Positions 34,768-43,357 of a stretch of DNA of 64,000 bases are shown here, piece by piece. Under the pieces are notes generated by a model. The model did not search any database. It worked only from the letters and a program-made list of their open reading frames with translations, and was not told the origin of the DNA. How positions within the stretch are numbered: the stretch's first letter is position 1; each line of letters begins with the position of its first letter. The stretch lies in NCBI RefSeq assembly GCF_003725695.1, contig NZ_RJSE01000003.1:124001-188000 (forward strand). Reading direction: 5' to 3'. The position numbers and the translations under genes are program-made. Origin of the DNA: Nocardioides marmoriginsengisoli. GTDB taxonomy: Bacteria > Actinomycetota > Actinomycetes > Propionibacteriales > Nocardioidaceae.

Positions 34768-36021
34768 ATGACGACGGACCCGGATGGCCTGCGCGCCGGC
34801 GACCGGGTCGCGCTGCTGGTGCCGGGCTCGCCCGCGTACGTCGACGCGGTGCTCTCGCTGCTGGTCCGCGGGATCCTGCCGATCCCGCTCGACCCCCGGC
34901 TCACCGAGCACGAACGGCACGGGATCCTGTCCGACCTGGACCCGGCCCGGGTGGTGACCGATCCCGGCGAACTCGCCGGGCTCGCAACCGGCTGGGCTCC
35001 CGGCGACGTCCCGCTCGGGCGGCCGGTGCACGTCACCAGCGGCACCACCGGCGCCCCCAAGGGCGTCTACAGCGGTGTGCTGGACCCGGACGCCGCCCGG
35101 TTGCTGCTCGAGGAGGAGCGGGAGCTCTGGGGGTTCTCGGCGAGTGACGTGAACCTGGTGCTGAGTCCGCTGTACCACTCGGCGCCGCTCCGGTTCGCGA
35201 TCGGGACGCTGCTCGCCGGCGGCCGGATCGTCGTCCCGGGCACGTTCGACCCGGCCGCGGTCACCGCTGCCATCGAGCGGGACAAGCCGACCACGATGTT
35301 CTGCGTCCCGGCGCACCTGCAGCGGCTCTTCGAGCACTGGGACGCGACCGGCTGGCCTGACCTGACCAGCTTCCGCCTGGTCGCGCACGCCGGCGCGCCC
35401 TGCCCGGACCACCTGAAGCGCCGGCTGATCGAGGCCTTCCCGGCCGGGTCGACCTGGGAGTTCTACGGCGCGACCGAGGGCCAGTTCACGGCGTGCCCTA
35501 GCGAGGACTGGCTGCAGCGCCCGGGCACGATCGGCCGTGCCCGGCCCGGACGCAGCCTGCTCGTGGACGAGGACGGCCTGATCTGGTGCACCGTTCCGGA
35601 GCACGCCCGGTTCAGCTACTTCAACGCTCCCGGGAAGACCGCGGCGGCCTGGCGTCGTACCGAGCACGGGGACGCGTTCACCGTCGGCGACCTCGGCCGC
35701 CTGGACGCCGACGGCTACCTCTACCTCGACGGCCGCCGCGAGGACCTGATCATCACCGGCGGGGTCAATGTCTATCCGGCCGAGGTGGAGAACGCCCTGG
35801 CCGAGCACCCCGGTGTCACCGACGTCGCCGTGTACGGCGTCGAGGACGACCGCTGGGGGCAGCGGGTCTGCGCGGCGTACGTCGGCACCGCGGACCCCGG
35901 CGACCTGGATCGGTGGGCCCGCGACCGGCTCTCACCGCCCAAGCGGCCCAAGCAGTTCCTCACCGTCGACGCCATCCCCCGCACCCTGACCGGCAAGATC
36001 CTCCGCCGCCGGCTGCGGTGA
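34768..36021 (+). CDS. Short AMP-binding acyl-CoA synthetase
   Basis: At 417 residues this ANL ligase is about 90-130 residues shorter than usual, missing most of the first N-terminal subdomain; the frame begins directly at GDRVALLVPGSPAYVDAV. All catalytic motifs are kept: VHVTSGTTGAPKG, WEFYGATEGQ, RREDLIITGGVNVYP and the terminal lysine in RTLTGKILRR. It probably activates a small or medium carboxylate. ATG 34768 is preceded by CAGGAT 6 nt away, which could be either a weak binding site or a leaderless -10. Confidence 0.83.
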   Translation: MTTDPDGLRAGDRVALLVPGSPAYVDAVLSLLVRGILPIPLDPRLTEHERHGILSDLDPARVVTDPGELAGLATGWAPGDVPLGRPVHVTSGTTGAPKGVYSGVLDPDAARLLLEEERELWGFSASDVNLVLSPLYHSAPLRFAIGTLLAGGRIVVPGTFDPAAVTAAIERDKPTTMFCVPAHLQRLFEHWDATGWPDLTSFRLVAHAGAPCPDHLKRRLIEAFPAGSTWEFYGATEGQFTACPSEDWLQRPGTIGRARPGRSLLVDEDGLIWCTVPEHARFSYFNAPGKTAAAWRRTEHGDAFTVGDLGRLDADGYLYLDGRREDLIITGGVNVYPAEVENALAEHPGVTDVAVYGVEDDRWGQRVCAAYVGTADPGDLDRWARDRLSPPKRPKQFLTVDAIPRTLTGKILRRRLR

Positions 36022-36972
36022 TCAGGCCGGGCAGCTGAAGGAGAGGCGGTAGGCCTGGGGACTGATCCCGCGGACCCGGGAGAAGTGCTGACGCATGGTG
36101 GCGGCGTTGCCGAACCCCACCTCGGTGGCGATCCACTCGATCGAGGAGTCGCTGGCCTCGAGCAGCTCCTCGGCGGCGATCACCCGCTGGTTGGTCACCC
36201 ACGCGTGCGGGGTGCCGCCGGTCTCGGCGCGGAACCGGCGGGCGAAGGTGCGCGGCGACATGTGCGCCCGGCGGGCCAGCTCCTCGACGCTGTGGTCCTC
36301 GGCGATGTTCTCCGAGATCCAGGTCAGCAGCGGGCCGAGGGTCTCCGCCGTGCAGTCCGGGACCGGGCGGGCGATGTACTGCGCCTGGCCGCCCTCGCGC
36401 TGCGGCGGCACCACCATCCGGCGGGCGACGGTCGAGGCGACCCGGCCGCCGTACTCCTTGCGCCAGAGGTGCAGGCAGGCGTCCAGCCCGGCTGCCGACC
36501 CGGCCGAGGTGATCACCGAGCCCTCGTCGACGTAGAGCACCTCCGGGACGACGCAGGCCTTCGGGAACTGCGCCTGCAGGTCGTCGGAGTGCATCCAGTG
36601 CGTGGTGCAGTCCCGGCCGTCGAGGAGCCCGGCCTGACCGAGCAGGAAGGCTCCCGAGCACACCGAGAGCACGCGCGCGCCCCGGTCCACGGTGTCGCGG
36701 AGCAGCTGCAGCACGTCATCGGGGACCGGCCAGTCCCGCTGGATGGCCGGGATGCAGACCAGGTCCGCCTCGGCGGCCCGGTCGAGGCCGTGCTCGACGT
36801 GCAGGTCGAAGCCCATGCTGGTCGAGACCCGGCCGGCGTTGGCGGAGCAGACGGCGAACTCGATGGCCGGGACGCCGGACGCGGTCCGGTCCACGCCCCA
36901 GGCCTCGCAGAGCACGCCGAGCTCGAACGGGGCGACGCCGTCGAAGACGATCACGGCAACATTGGTGAGCAT
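36022..36972 (-). CDS. GlxA-type AraC-family transcriptional regulator
   Basis: This 316-residue regulator combines an N-terminal DJ-1/PfpI-like amidotransferase-fold domain (VAVIVFDGVAPFELGV; SVCSGAFLLGQAG with the nucleophile-elbow cysteine) and a C-terminal AraC double helix-turn-helix (VEELARRAHMSPRTFARRF, and WIATEVGFGNAATMRQHF). It resembles GlxA, which in Streptomyces affects development. I chose ATG 36972; longer starts at 37020/37029 would run into the palindrome and have no proper ribosome binding site. It is divergent from a small membrane protein gene across a 93-bp region carrying the operator. Confidence 0.87.
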   Translation of the reverse strand: MLTNVAVIVFDGVAPFELGVLCEAWGVDRTASGVPAIEFAVCSANAGRVSTSMGFDLHVEHGLDRAAEADLVCIPAIQRDWPVPDDVLQLLRDTVDRGARVLSVCSGAFLLGQAGLLDGRDCTTHWMHSDDLQAQFPKACVVPEVLYVDEGSVITSAGSAAGLDACLHLWRKEYGGRVASTVARRMVVPPQREGGQAQYIARPVPDCTAETLGPLLTWISENIAEDHSVEELARRAHMSPRTFARRFRAETGGTPHAWVTNQRVIAAEELLEASDSSIEWIATEVGFGNAATMRQHFSRVRGISPQAYRLSFSCPA

Positions 36973-37019
36973 CTGCCCAGGGTCGCACGAAGTTGGCAGA
37001 ATATCGAGGGCCACTGTCA

Positions 37020-37041
37020 TTCCTGCCACTGTTGGCAGGAA
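37020..37041. promoter_or_regulatory. 22-bp perfect palindrome, operator of the GlxA-type regulator
   Basis: TTCCTGCCA (37020-37028) and TGGCAGGAA (37033-37041) are exact inverted repeats with a CTGT centre. A third half-site, TTGGCAGAA, lies at 36993-37001. The palindrome sits 24 bp before the small membrane protein gene and 48 bp before the regulator, so it can serve both. Confidence 0.6.
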
Positions 37042-37065
37042 TCAAACTAGCGCAGGATTACTGCC

Positions 37066-37299
37066 ATGAACGAGATCCTGATCAACGCCATGACCGTCCT
37101 GGTCCTGCTCGCAGGACTTGCCGCCACCGTCGCCTGGGCCCGGAAGGACGTGTTCGCCGGCCCCGGGGTCGGCCACCGCCCGGCCGACCCGATCGGTCCG
37201 GGCACCGACCCGGACCTGCCTCAGCGGACCCTGAACCGGGCCACGGACGAGGTGCGCCCGGCGCCGTACGAGCTCCACTCGACCACCGCGACCGCGTAG
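37066..37299 (+). CDS. Small membrane protein of unknown function
   Basis: This 77-residue protein has one N-terminal transmembrane helix (MTVLVLLAGLAATVAW, residues 9-24) and a polar, Pro-rich cytoplasmic or external tail of about 50 residues (GHRPADPIGPGTDPDLPQRT). A ribosome binding site AGGA lies 8 nt before the ATG. It is divergent from the GlxA-type regulator with a shared palindrome, so it is a likely target. Its last 79 bp overlap the 3' end of the SGNH hydrolase gene on the other strand, unusually long, and both frames look genuine. Family not recognised. Confidence 0.6.
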   Translation: MNEILINAMTVLVLLAGLAATVAWARKDVFAGPGVGHRPADPIGPGTDPDLPQRTLNRATDEVRPAPYELHSTTATA

Positions 37300-38621
37300 C
37301 GCCGGCCCGGGACCAGCCGCTTGCTGGTCAGCGCGGTCGACCTCGTCCAGCCGGCGGTCCGCCAGCTGCCGCCGACCGACCGGATCCGGACCTGGTAGCG
37401 GGTCGCCTCTGGCCCCCGCCCCCAGCTGACCCGGATCCGGTGCTTGGCCGCCGACCGCAGCGACGGAGCCGCCAGCGGGCGCAGGTCGATCCGCACCGGC
37501 GCCGAGAAGATGTCCGTCGCGACGGCCGAACCCTTGGCCGCCTGCACCCGGAACTCGTACCGGTGCGCGGCCAGCCCGGAGAACGTCGCACCCCGGCTCC
37601 AGCGCTCGTCGTCCACCTTCCGCCAGCCGGTCCCCGTCGAGAGGTCCCGGCGGTAGAGGATCTCCCGGTCCGCGCCGATCGGGAACGTCCAGGACAGCCC
37701 GACGGCACCGCGGGCACGGCTGACGATCTTCACCGCGCCCGGTCGCCGCGGCCCGAGCTGCTGCACCGGGATCGGACGTGGCAGCTGCTTCACGGCGGGC
37801 TCCAGGGCGTGCAGGCCGTCGGCGACGTCCCAGGCCAGGTGCATCTCGCCGTTGGCGTTCGGGTGGAAGCCGTCCCAGGTGTCGGTGGCGTCCCGCCAGT
37901 CGGCGCTGAGGTCGACCACGCCGACAGGATCCGCCAGGGTCGTCAGGCCCGCGACGGCGGTCTCGAGCTTGGCGTTGTACTCGATCGACGCCGGTACCAG
38001 CCGGGCGACGGTCACCATCGCGACCGGAGTTCCCGGACTCGCCTCCCGGACCTGGGCGATGAACGCCTTCGCGCTCTCGACCACCTGGTCCGGGGTGTAG
38101 CCGTGGTGGCCGAAGGGCGCGGCGGCGTCGTACTCCTTCAGGTCGTTGGCGCCCATGAACCCGACCACCACGTCCGGCTGGTAGGTCTGGGTGGCCCAGG
38201 CGACCTCCGAGCGTTGCGGCGTCGCCGCGTCCCAGGTCGCAGGCCTCAGCGTCGCCGCGAGGTCCTTGCCCCCGGTCGCGAAGTGCTCGCGCTGGTTGAA
38301 GCACGGGTCGGCGTACAGCTTGTTGTCGAAGACCGGCGAGTCCCAGGTCCCGATCAGGCCGGTGTAGGGGCCGACGAAGTCGATGTTCACGCCCTGCCTG
38401 CGCTGCTCCTGCCAGAACCGGTAGCGCCAGGTGAAGTCACCGGCGTGCTGGTGCGTCATCGAGTCGCCGACCACCAGCACCTTCACGGTCGGCTTGCCCG
38501 GCAGCGGCGCGTTGTCGCAGGTTGCCGCGTCCGCCGGTTGCAGGACGGCGAGCGGGGTCAGCACCAGGGCGAGCGCCGCTGCGGCCGCTCCCCGGCTCAC
38601 CCGCCTCGGGTGTCGCGTCAT
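37221..38621 (-). CDS. Secreted SGNH/GDSL hydrolase with FN3-like C-terminal domains
   Basis: This 466-residue secreted protein has a signal peptide (residues 1-33, ending ADAA). The SGNH esterase domain follows: block I VLVVGDSMTHQ with the catalytic serine, block III GFMGANDLKEY, and block V DGFHPNANGEM with the catalytic Asp/His. From about residue 275 to the end come two fibronectin-III-like domains. It probably de-esterifies a polysaccharide or surface glycan. The ATG overlaps the stop of a paralog upstream (ATGA). Its 3' end overlaps the 77-aa gene. Confidence 0.85.
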   Translation of the reverse strand: MTRHPRRVSRGAAAAALALVLTPLAVLQPADAATCDNAPLPGKPTVKVLVVGDSMTHQHAGDFTWRYRFWQEQRRQGVNIDFVGPYTGLIGTWDSPVFDNKLYADPCFNQREHFATGGKDLAATLRPATWDAATPQRSEVAWATQTYQPDVVVGFMGANDLKEYDAAAPFGHHGYTPDQVVESAKAFIAQVREASPGTPVAMVTVARLVPASIEYNAKLETAVAGLTTLADPVGVVDLSADWRDATDTWDGFHPNANGEMHLAWDVADGLHALEPAVKQLPRPIPVQQLGPRRPGAVKIVSRARGAVGLSWTFPIGADREILYRRDLSTGTGWRKVDDERWSRGATFSGLAAHRYEFRVQAAKGSAVATDIFSAPVRIDLRPLAAPSLRSAAKHRIRVSWGRGPEATRYQVRIRSVGGSWRTAGWTRSTALTSKRLVPGRRYAVAVVEWSSYGAGRTSSVARFRVR

Positions 38622-40612
38622 CTCGCCTTGTACGACGACACGACCGACCACGGCCCGGCCACGAAGCTGTCGTACCCGCGTGCCCGGACCTTGTAGGTCT
38701 TGCCCTTCTTGGTCGCGAAGCTCAGCCACCCGCGACTCGTGGAGAACTGGACCATCCGCCAGGCCTTGGCGCCCGGCGCGCGGTACTGGATCTCGTACCC
38801 GGTCGCGTGCGTGACCGCAACCCAGGTGGCCCGGAACCGCTTGCCAGACTTCTTGATCTTCGCCTTGGCGGGCGCCTTGAGCGGGAACGCCTTCGCGGTG
38901 CCCTTGACCTCGGCCGAGGTCGGCCCGATCTCGGGCGGCACCTGCCGGCCGGCAGCGACGCTGAAGGCGTAAGTACGCCCGGCGATCAGGTTCGGCACCG
39001 TGTACTTGTTCTCGAAGGCGAGCAGGCTGACCGACTTCGCCCCGAACCTGACGGTGACGTAGTAGCCGTTCGCACCCGGAACCACGTTCCACTTCAGCGC
39101 CACCTGGTGCGCACCCGGCGTGGCGGTCAGACCGGTGACCTTGGTCAGCGGCACCGGTGGGGTCGTCGTGGGCGTGCCAGTGGGAGTGCCGGTGGGCGTT
39201 CCCGTTGGGGTCCCGGTGGGCGTGCCGGTCGGCGTGCCGGTCGGCGTGCCCGTCGGCGTTCCTGTGGGAGTTCCCGTGGGGGTCTCCGTGGGAGTCCCGG
39301 TCGGCGTACCCGTGGGCGTCCCGGTCGGCGGGGTGCCGCCGACGGTGACCACGTTGGAGGCCACCGTGGTGGAGTACTGCACCGGCGCCCCGAGCTGGAA
39401 CAGGATCAGGGTGCCCTTGGCCGAGACCACCCGGTACTCGTAGCTCTTCTCCGGGTCGCGGAAGGTGTCCACGAACGTCCCCGCGTACGGCGGCCCGGCC
39501 GCGCCGCTGGTCACCGTCACCGGAGTCGGGAAGGTCCCCCAGTCGACCGCGCCGACCACTCTGCGCTGGACCGCGGCCTGGATCGCTCCGACCGGCAAGG
39601 TCCAGCTCAGGGTGACGTTGGTGCCGTCGGCCACGGGCTGTGCCAGCACGGCCGGGTCCCGGGGTCCCACCGGCAGGGCCGGGTCGGGGATCGGCAGCCC
39701 CGCCACCGGGCCCACCCCCAGCAGCCGCAGCCCGACGGCCACCTGCGAGGCGAAGGTGACCTCGCCCTGCGGGTTCGGGTGCACGCTGTCGTAGGTCAGC
39801 GCCGGCGTGTTCCAGCCCTGCGCGACACTGGCCGCGGCCACGACGCTCTGCCCCGCCGACCAGCCTCCGGCGGCGGCGAGCAGCTTGGTGTTGTACTCCG
39901 CGATCGCCGGCGAGCCGGAGCCCTTGTAGGGCAGCGTCAGGAACAGGATCTTGATCTTGCCGTTCGCTGCCTGGGCCTGGTCGGCGACGTCGCCGGCCAC
40001 CCCGATCAGCTGGTCGGCGGTCAGCGCCGGGACCGGCGTGCAGCTCGGCGTGCTCGGCGGGCAGGTCTTGCCGACCAGGTCGTTCAGCCCGGCCGCGACG
40101 ATCAGCACGGCGGTGCCGCCGGTCGCCGCGGCGGCGTAGTCGCCGACCATCTTGTTGACGATGGTCGCCGACAGCGGGTTGGCCGGGTTCGCCTTGGCCA
40201 GGTAGCTCTGCAGGAACGCACCCGGGATCGCGCCGGTGTCCTTGTCGAAGTCGCAGCGGAAGTCGTTGCTGTCACCACCGGAGACCGGGTCGATCAGCTT
40301 GTTGTACTCCCCCACCATGTCGATCGGCGTCGTCGCGGGGGACGCGTTCGCCCCGGCGTTCGTGACCAGGTGCTTCCAGAGGAAGTAGCGCCAGGTGTAG
40401 TCCCCGGCGGCGGCCCGGGTCAGCGAGTCGCCGATCGTCAGCACCTTGGTGCTGGGCGTCGTCACCGTCGGCTTGGTGATGCACTGGGCGTCCGGGACGG
40501 CACCCGTGGCCGACGGGCCGACGGTCGCGAGCACCGCGGCGGCCATCCCGGTCACCACCACTCCGGCGACGATCCGTCGTACGGTCCTGCGTGGCGCGCG
40601 CCCGTGCGTCAT
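38618..40612 (-). CDS. Secreted SGNH hydrolase with Thr-Pro repeat linker and FN3-like domains
   Basis: This 664-residue paralog of the following gene has a signal peptide (about 1-38), SGNH blocks VLTIGDSLTRA, VAAGLNDLVG and YDSVHPNPQGE, an FN3-like module, a TPTG tandem-repeat linker of about 14 units (roughly residues 430-485), and two further FN3-like domains at the C-terminus. The linker is the kind seen in secreted glycan-acting enzymes and may be O-glycosylated. It is the first gene of a two-gene operon with a 4-bp overlap. ATG 40612 was chosen over an upstream ATG that would precede the signal peptide unusually. Confidence 0.85.
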   Translation of the reverse strand: MTHGRAPRRTVRRIVAGVVVTGMAAAVLATVGPSATGAVPDAQCITKPTVTTPSTKVLTIGDSLTRAAAGDYTWRYFLWKHLVTNAGANASPATTPIDMVGEYNKLIDPVSGGDSNDFRCDFDKDTGAIPGAFLQSYLAKANPANPLSATIVNKMVGDYAAAATGGTAVLIVAAGLNDLVGKTCPPSTPSCTPVPALTADQLIGVAGDVADQAQAANGKIKILFLTLPYKGSGSPAIAEYNTKLLAAAGGWSAGQSVVAAASVAQGWNTPALTYDSVHPNPQGEVTFASQVAVGLRLLGVGPVAGLPIPDPALPVGPRDPAVLAQPVADGTNVTLSWTLPVGAIQAAVQRRVVGAVDWGTFPTPVTVTSGAAGPPYAGTFVDTFRDPEKSYEYRVVSAKGTLILFQLGAPVQYSTTVASNVVTVGGTPPTGTPTGTPTGTPTETPTGTPTGTPTGTPTGTPTGTPTGTPTGTPTGTPTGTPTTTPPVPLTKVTGLTATPGAHQVALKWNVVPGANGYYVTVRFGAKSVSLLAFENKYTVPNLIAGRTYAFSVAAGRQVPPEIGPTSAEVKGTAKAFPLKAPAKAKIKKSGKRFRATWVAVTHATGYEIQYRAPGAKAWRMVQFSTSRGWLSFATKKGKTYKVRARGYDSFVAGPWSVVSSYKAR
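39165..39332 (-). repeat. In-frame 12-bp tandem repeat encoding TPTG units
   Basis: About 14 copies of a 12-bp unit encode Thr-Pro-Thr-Gly on the minus strand, one with Glu in place of Gly and one with Thr. Copies differ mainly at wobble positions. Unit length being a multiple of three, gain or loss would change linker length without a frameshift. Confidence 0.9.
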
Positions 40613-40637
40613 CTGCTCATCCCACTTTGCTCGACGA

Positions 40638-40662
40638 TGCAGCGGAGGTGCATTCCGCTGCA
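40638..40662. promoter_or_regulatory. Inverted repeat before the SGNH operon
   Basis: TGCAGCGGA (40638-40646) and TCCGCTGCA (40654-40662) are perfect 9-bp arms 7 bp apart, 25 bp upstream of the first SGNH gene. It could be an operator or a hairpin in the mRNA leader. Confidence 0.4.
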
Positions 40663-40732
40663 CGCGCCATCGTACGGACGCGACGGCGGGACCGAGACCG
40701 ATTTCAACCGATCGCCGCCGGGCGCAAAAGCA

Positions 40733-40764
40733 GACGAGCCCGGACCTCGCGGTCCGGGCTCGTC
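40733..40764 (-). terminator. Terminator of rpsA
   Basis: A perfect 14-bp stem (40733-40746 with 40751-40764, four-base loop) lies 20 nt beyond the rpsA stop; on the minus strand it is followed by TGCTTTTGCG. Confidence 0.85.
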
Positions 40765-40784
40765 CGTTCAGACGTGCTGGGTGA

Positions 40785-42248
40785 TCAGGAAGCCCCGCCG
40801 GTGAGCTTCTCCCGGAGCGCCTGGAGCGCCTCGTCGGAAGCCAGCGAGCCGCCCTCGGGGGCGTCGCCCTCGGTCGCAGCGTCGCTGGAGTACGACGTCG
40901 CCTCGCCCGCCTCGGCCTCGGCGACCTTGGCCTCGGCCTGCTGCTTGACGTGCGCCTCCCAGCGGGTGTGCGCCTTGGCGTACTGGTCCTCCCAGACCTT
41001 GCGCTGCTCGTCGTAGCCCTCGAGCCACTCGCCCGTGTCGGGGTCGAAGCCCTCGGGGTAGATGTAGTTGCCCTGCTCGTCGTACGACGCGGTCATGCCG
41101 TACAGGGTCGGGTCGAAGTCCTCGGCCTCGGCAGCGGCGGTGGTCTCGTTCGCCTGCTTCAGCGAGAGCGAGATCCGGCGACGCTCGAGGTCGATGTCGA
41201 TGATCTTGACCATGACGTCGTCGTTGACCTGGACGACCTGCTCCGGGATCTCCACGTGGCGCTCGGCCAGCTCGGAGATGTGCACCAGGCCTTCGATGCC
41301 CTCCTCGACGCGGACGAACGAACCGAAGGGCACCAGCTTGGTGACCTTGCCCGGCACGATCTGGCCGATCTGGTGGGTCCGGGCGAAGTGCTGCCACGGG
41401 TCCTCCTGCGTCGCCTTGAGCGACAGCGACACGCGCTCGCGCTCCATGTCGACGTCGAGCACCTCGACGGTGACCTCGTCGCCGACCGTGACGACCTCGG
41501 ACGGGTGGTCGATGTGCTTCCAGGACAGCTCCGAGACGTGGACGAGACCGTCGACGCCGCCGAGGTCCACGAACGCACCGAAGTTGACGATGGAGGACAC
41601 GACGCCCTTGCGGATCTGGCCCTTCGTCAGCTGGGTCAGGAAGCCGTGGCGAACCTCGGACTGGGTCTGCTCGAGCCACGCACGACGCGAGAGCACGACG
41701 TTGTTGCGGTTCTTGTCCAGCTCGATGATCTTGGCTTCGAGCTTCTGGCCGACATACGGCTGCAGGTCGCGCACGCGGCGCATCTCGACCAGCGACGCGG
41801 GCAGGAAGCCGCGCAGGCCGATGTCCAGGATCAGGCCGCCCTTGACGACCTCGATGACGGTGCCCTCGACGACGCCGTCCTCCTCCTTGACCTGCTCGAT
41901 GGTGCCCCAGGCGCGCTCGTACTGGGCGCGCTTCTTGGACAGGATCAGACGACCTTCCTTGTCCTCCTTCTGGAGGACGAGGGCCTCGACCGAGTCACCC
42001 ACCTGGACGACCTCGTTCGGGTCGACGTCGTGCTTGATGGAGAGCTCACGGGAGGGGATGACGCCTTCGGTCTTGTAACCGATGTCGAGGAGGACCTCGT
42101 CGCGGTCGACCTTGACGATGACGCCTTCGACGATGTCACCGTCGTTGAAGAACTTGATGGTCGCATCGATGGCTGCGAGGAAGTCTTCTTCCGAGCCGAT
42201 GTCGTTGATCGCGACCTGAGGTGCGTCGGAGTAGAGGATGGAAGTCAT
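40785..42248 (-). CDS. rpsA: 30S ribosomal protein S1
   Basis: This 487-residue protein has four S1 RNA-binding domains (about residues 34-105, 122-188, 208-277 and 295-363), each with the GxVxxIxxFGAFVDL-like strand pattern, for example GVVSSIVNFGAFVDLGGVDG and GKVTKLVPFGSFVRVEEGIE. The C-terminal 120 residues are acidic and low in complexity, as in other actinobacterial S1 proteins, with four rather than the six domains of E. coli. It docks mRNA on the 30S subunit. A 224-bp region upstream separates it from a divergent methyltransferase gene. Confidence 0.96.
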   Translation of the reverse strand: MTSILYSDAPQVAINDIGSEEDFLAAIDATIKFFNDGDIVEGVIVKVDRDEVLLDIGYKTEGVIPSRELSIKHDVDPNEVVQVGDSVEALVLQKEDKEGRLILSKKRAQYERAWGTIEQVKEEDGVVEGTVIEVVKGGLILDIGLRGFLPASLVEMRRVRDLQPYVGQKLEAKIIELDKNRNNVVLSRRAWLEQTQSEVRHGFLTQLTKGQIRKGVVSSIVNFGAFVDLGGVDGLVHVSELSWKHIDHPSEVVTVGDEVTVEVLDVDMERERVSLSLKATQEDPWQHFARTHQIGQIVPGKVTKLVPFGSFVRVEEGIEGLVHISELAERHVEIPEQVVQVNDDVMVKIIDIDLERRRISLSLKQANETTAAAEAEDFDPTLYGMTASYDEQGNYIYPEGFDPDTGEWLEGYDEQRKVWEDQYAKAHTRWEAHVKQQAEAKVAEAEAGEATSYSSDAATEGDAPEGGSLASDEALQALREKLTGGAS

Positions 42249-42472
42249 AAGGGAAATAGATCCTTGGTGGACAGAAGTTGTGCGGACGCGCGGAAAGCCG
42301 GTTTCACCATCACGAAATGTTGTGTTCGCTTGCCCGGCGGAGAACCGCGGGCCGACAGCGAGCTAGAGGCTGCTAGGTCTGAGACTCGAGCGGCTTCTTG
42401 CGCACCGACAAGAGTACGGCGTTCCGGGCACTCCCGTCCAACCGCCGGGGCCCCGGCTGCCATGATCTCCCC

Positions 42473-43300
42473 ATGACCGCCGATGCATCACCCCCGGCGC
42501 GGCCGGTCCGCGCGGAGCGCCGGCCCGTCGACGAGCAGGACTCCTTGCAGGCGAACCGCGCCGACTGGGACCGGTACGCCGACGAGTACCAGGCCACCCA
42601 CGGCGAGTTCCTCGGCGACGACGGCTTCCTCTGGGGACCCGAGGGCGTGCGCGAGGACTCCCTCGGGGCGCTCGGCCCGGTGGCGGGCAAGGACGTGCTC
42701 GAGCTGGGCTGCGGCGCAGGCCAGTGCTCCCGGTGGGTGCTGCGCCACCAGGGCCGTCCGGTCGGCCTGGACGTGTCGATGCGCCAGCTCCAGCACAGCC
42801 GCCGGATCGACCTCGAGCACGGGACCGCGGTCCCGACCGTCTGCGCCGGCGCGGCCGCGATCCCGTTCACCGACGACGCGTTCGACGTGGTCTTCTCGGC
42901 GTTCGGGGCGCTCCAGTTCATCGCCGACGCGGACGCGCTGGTGACCGAGATCGCCCGGGTCACCCGGCCGGGTGGACGGCTGGCCTTCTCGGTGACGCAC
43001 CCGACCCGCTGGATGTTCCCCGACGACCCGGGCGAGGGCGGTCTGCTGGCGAGCCAGTCCTACTGGGACCGGACGCCGTACGTCGAGGTCGACGACGAGA
43101 CCGGCGAGACCTCGTACGTCGAGCACCACCGCACCCTCGGCGACTGGGTCCGCGCGCTGACCGCCGCCGGCTACCGCCTGGTCGACCTGATCGAGCCCGA
43201 GTGGCCCGCCGACCACGACCGGGTCTGGGGCGGCTGGAGCCGGACCCGCGGGCTGCTCACCCCGGGGACGGCGCTGTTCGTCGCCGACCTCCCGGGCTGA
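42473..43300 (+). CDS. Class I SAM-dependent methyltransferase
   Basis: This 275-residue protein has motif I LELGCGAGQCSRWVL, GLDVSMRQL and the post-I block FDVVFSAFGALQFIADAD, with a typical start QANRADWDRYADEYQATHG. It resembles the Methyltransf_11 type found next to rpsA in many actinobacteria; substrate unknown. ATG 42473 was chosen; CATGAT lies exactly 6 nt upstream. A 16-bp terminator separates it from the convergent DUF3068 gene. Confidence 0.83.
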   Translation: MTADASPPARPVRAERRPVDEQDSLQANRADWDRYADEYQATHGEFLGDDGFLWGPEGVREDSLGALGPVAGKDVLELGCGAGQCSRWVLRHQGRPVGLDVSMRQLQHSRRIDLEHGTAVPTVCAGAAAIPFTDDAFDVVFSAFGALQFIADADALVTEIARVTRPGGRLAFSVTHPTRWMFPDDPGEGGLLASQSYWDRTPYVEVDDETGETSYVEHHRTLGDWVRALTAAGYRLVDLIEPEWPADHDRVWGGWSRTRGLLTPGTALFVADLPG

Positions 43301-43315
43301 CCCGGACAGACCGAC

Positions 43316-43350
43316 AGCGTCCTTCCCGCCCCCAGGGCGGGAAGGACGCT
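43316..43350. terminator. Bidirectional terminator, 16-bp stem
   Basis: A perfect 16-bp stem (43316-43331 with 43335-43350, loop CCA) lies between the convergent methyltransferase and DUF3068 genes. Confidence 0.85.
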
Positions 43351-43357
43351 GAGTCGG

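Noticed and set aside
39165-39332. Regular repeats as a CRISPR array
   Set aside because: The 12-bp units have no spacers and translate in frame to TPTG inside a secreted protein.
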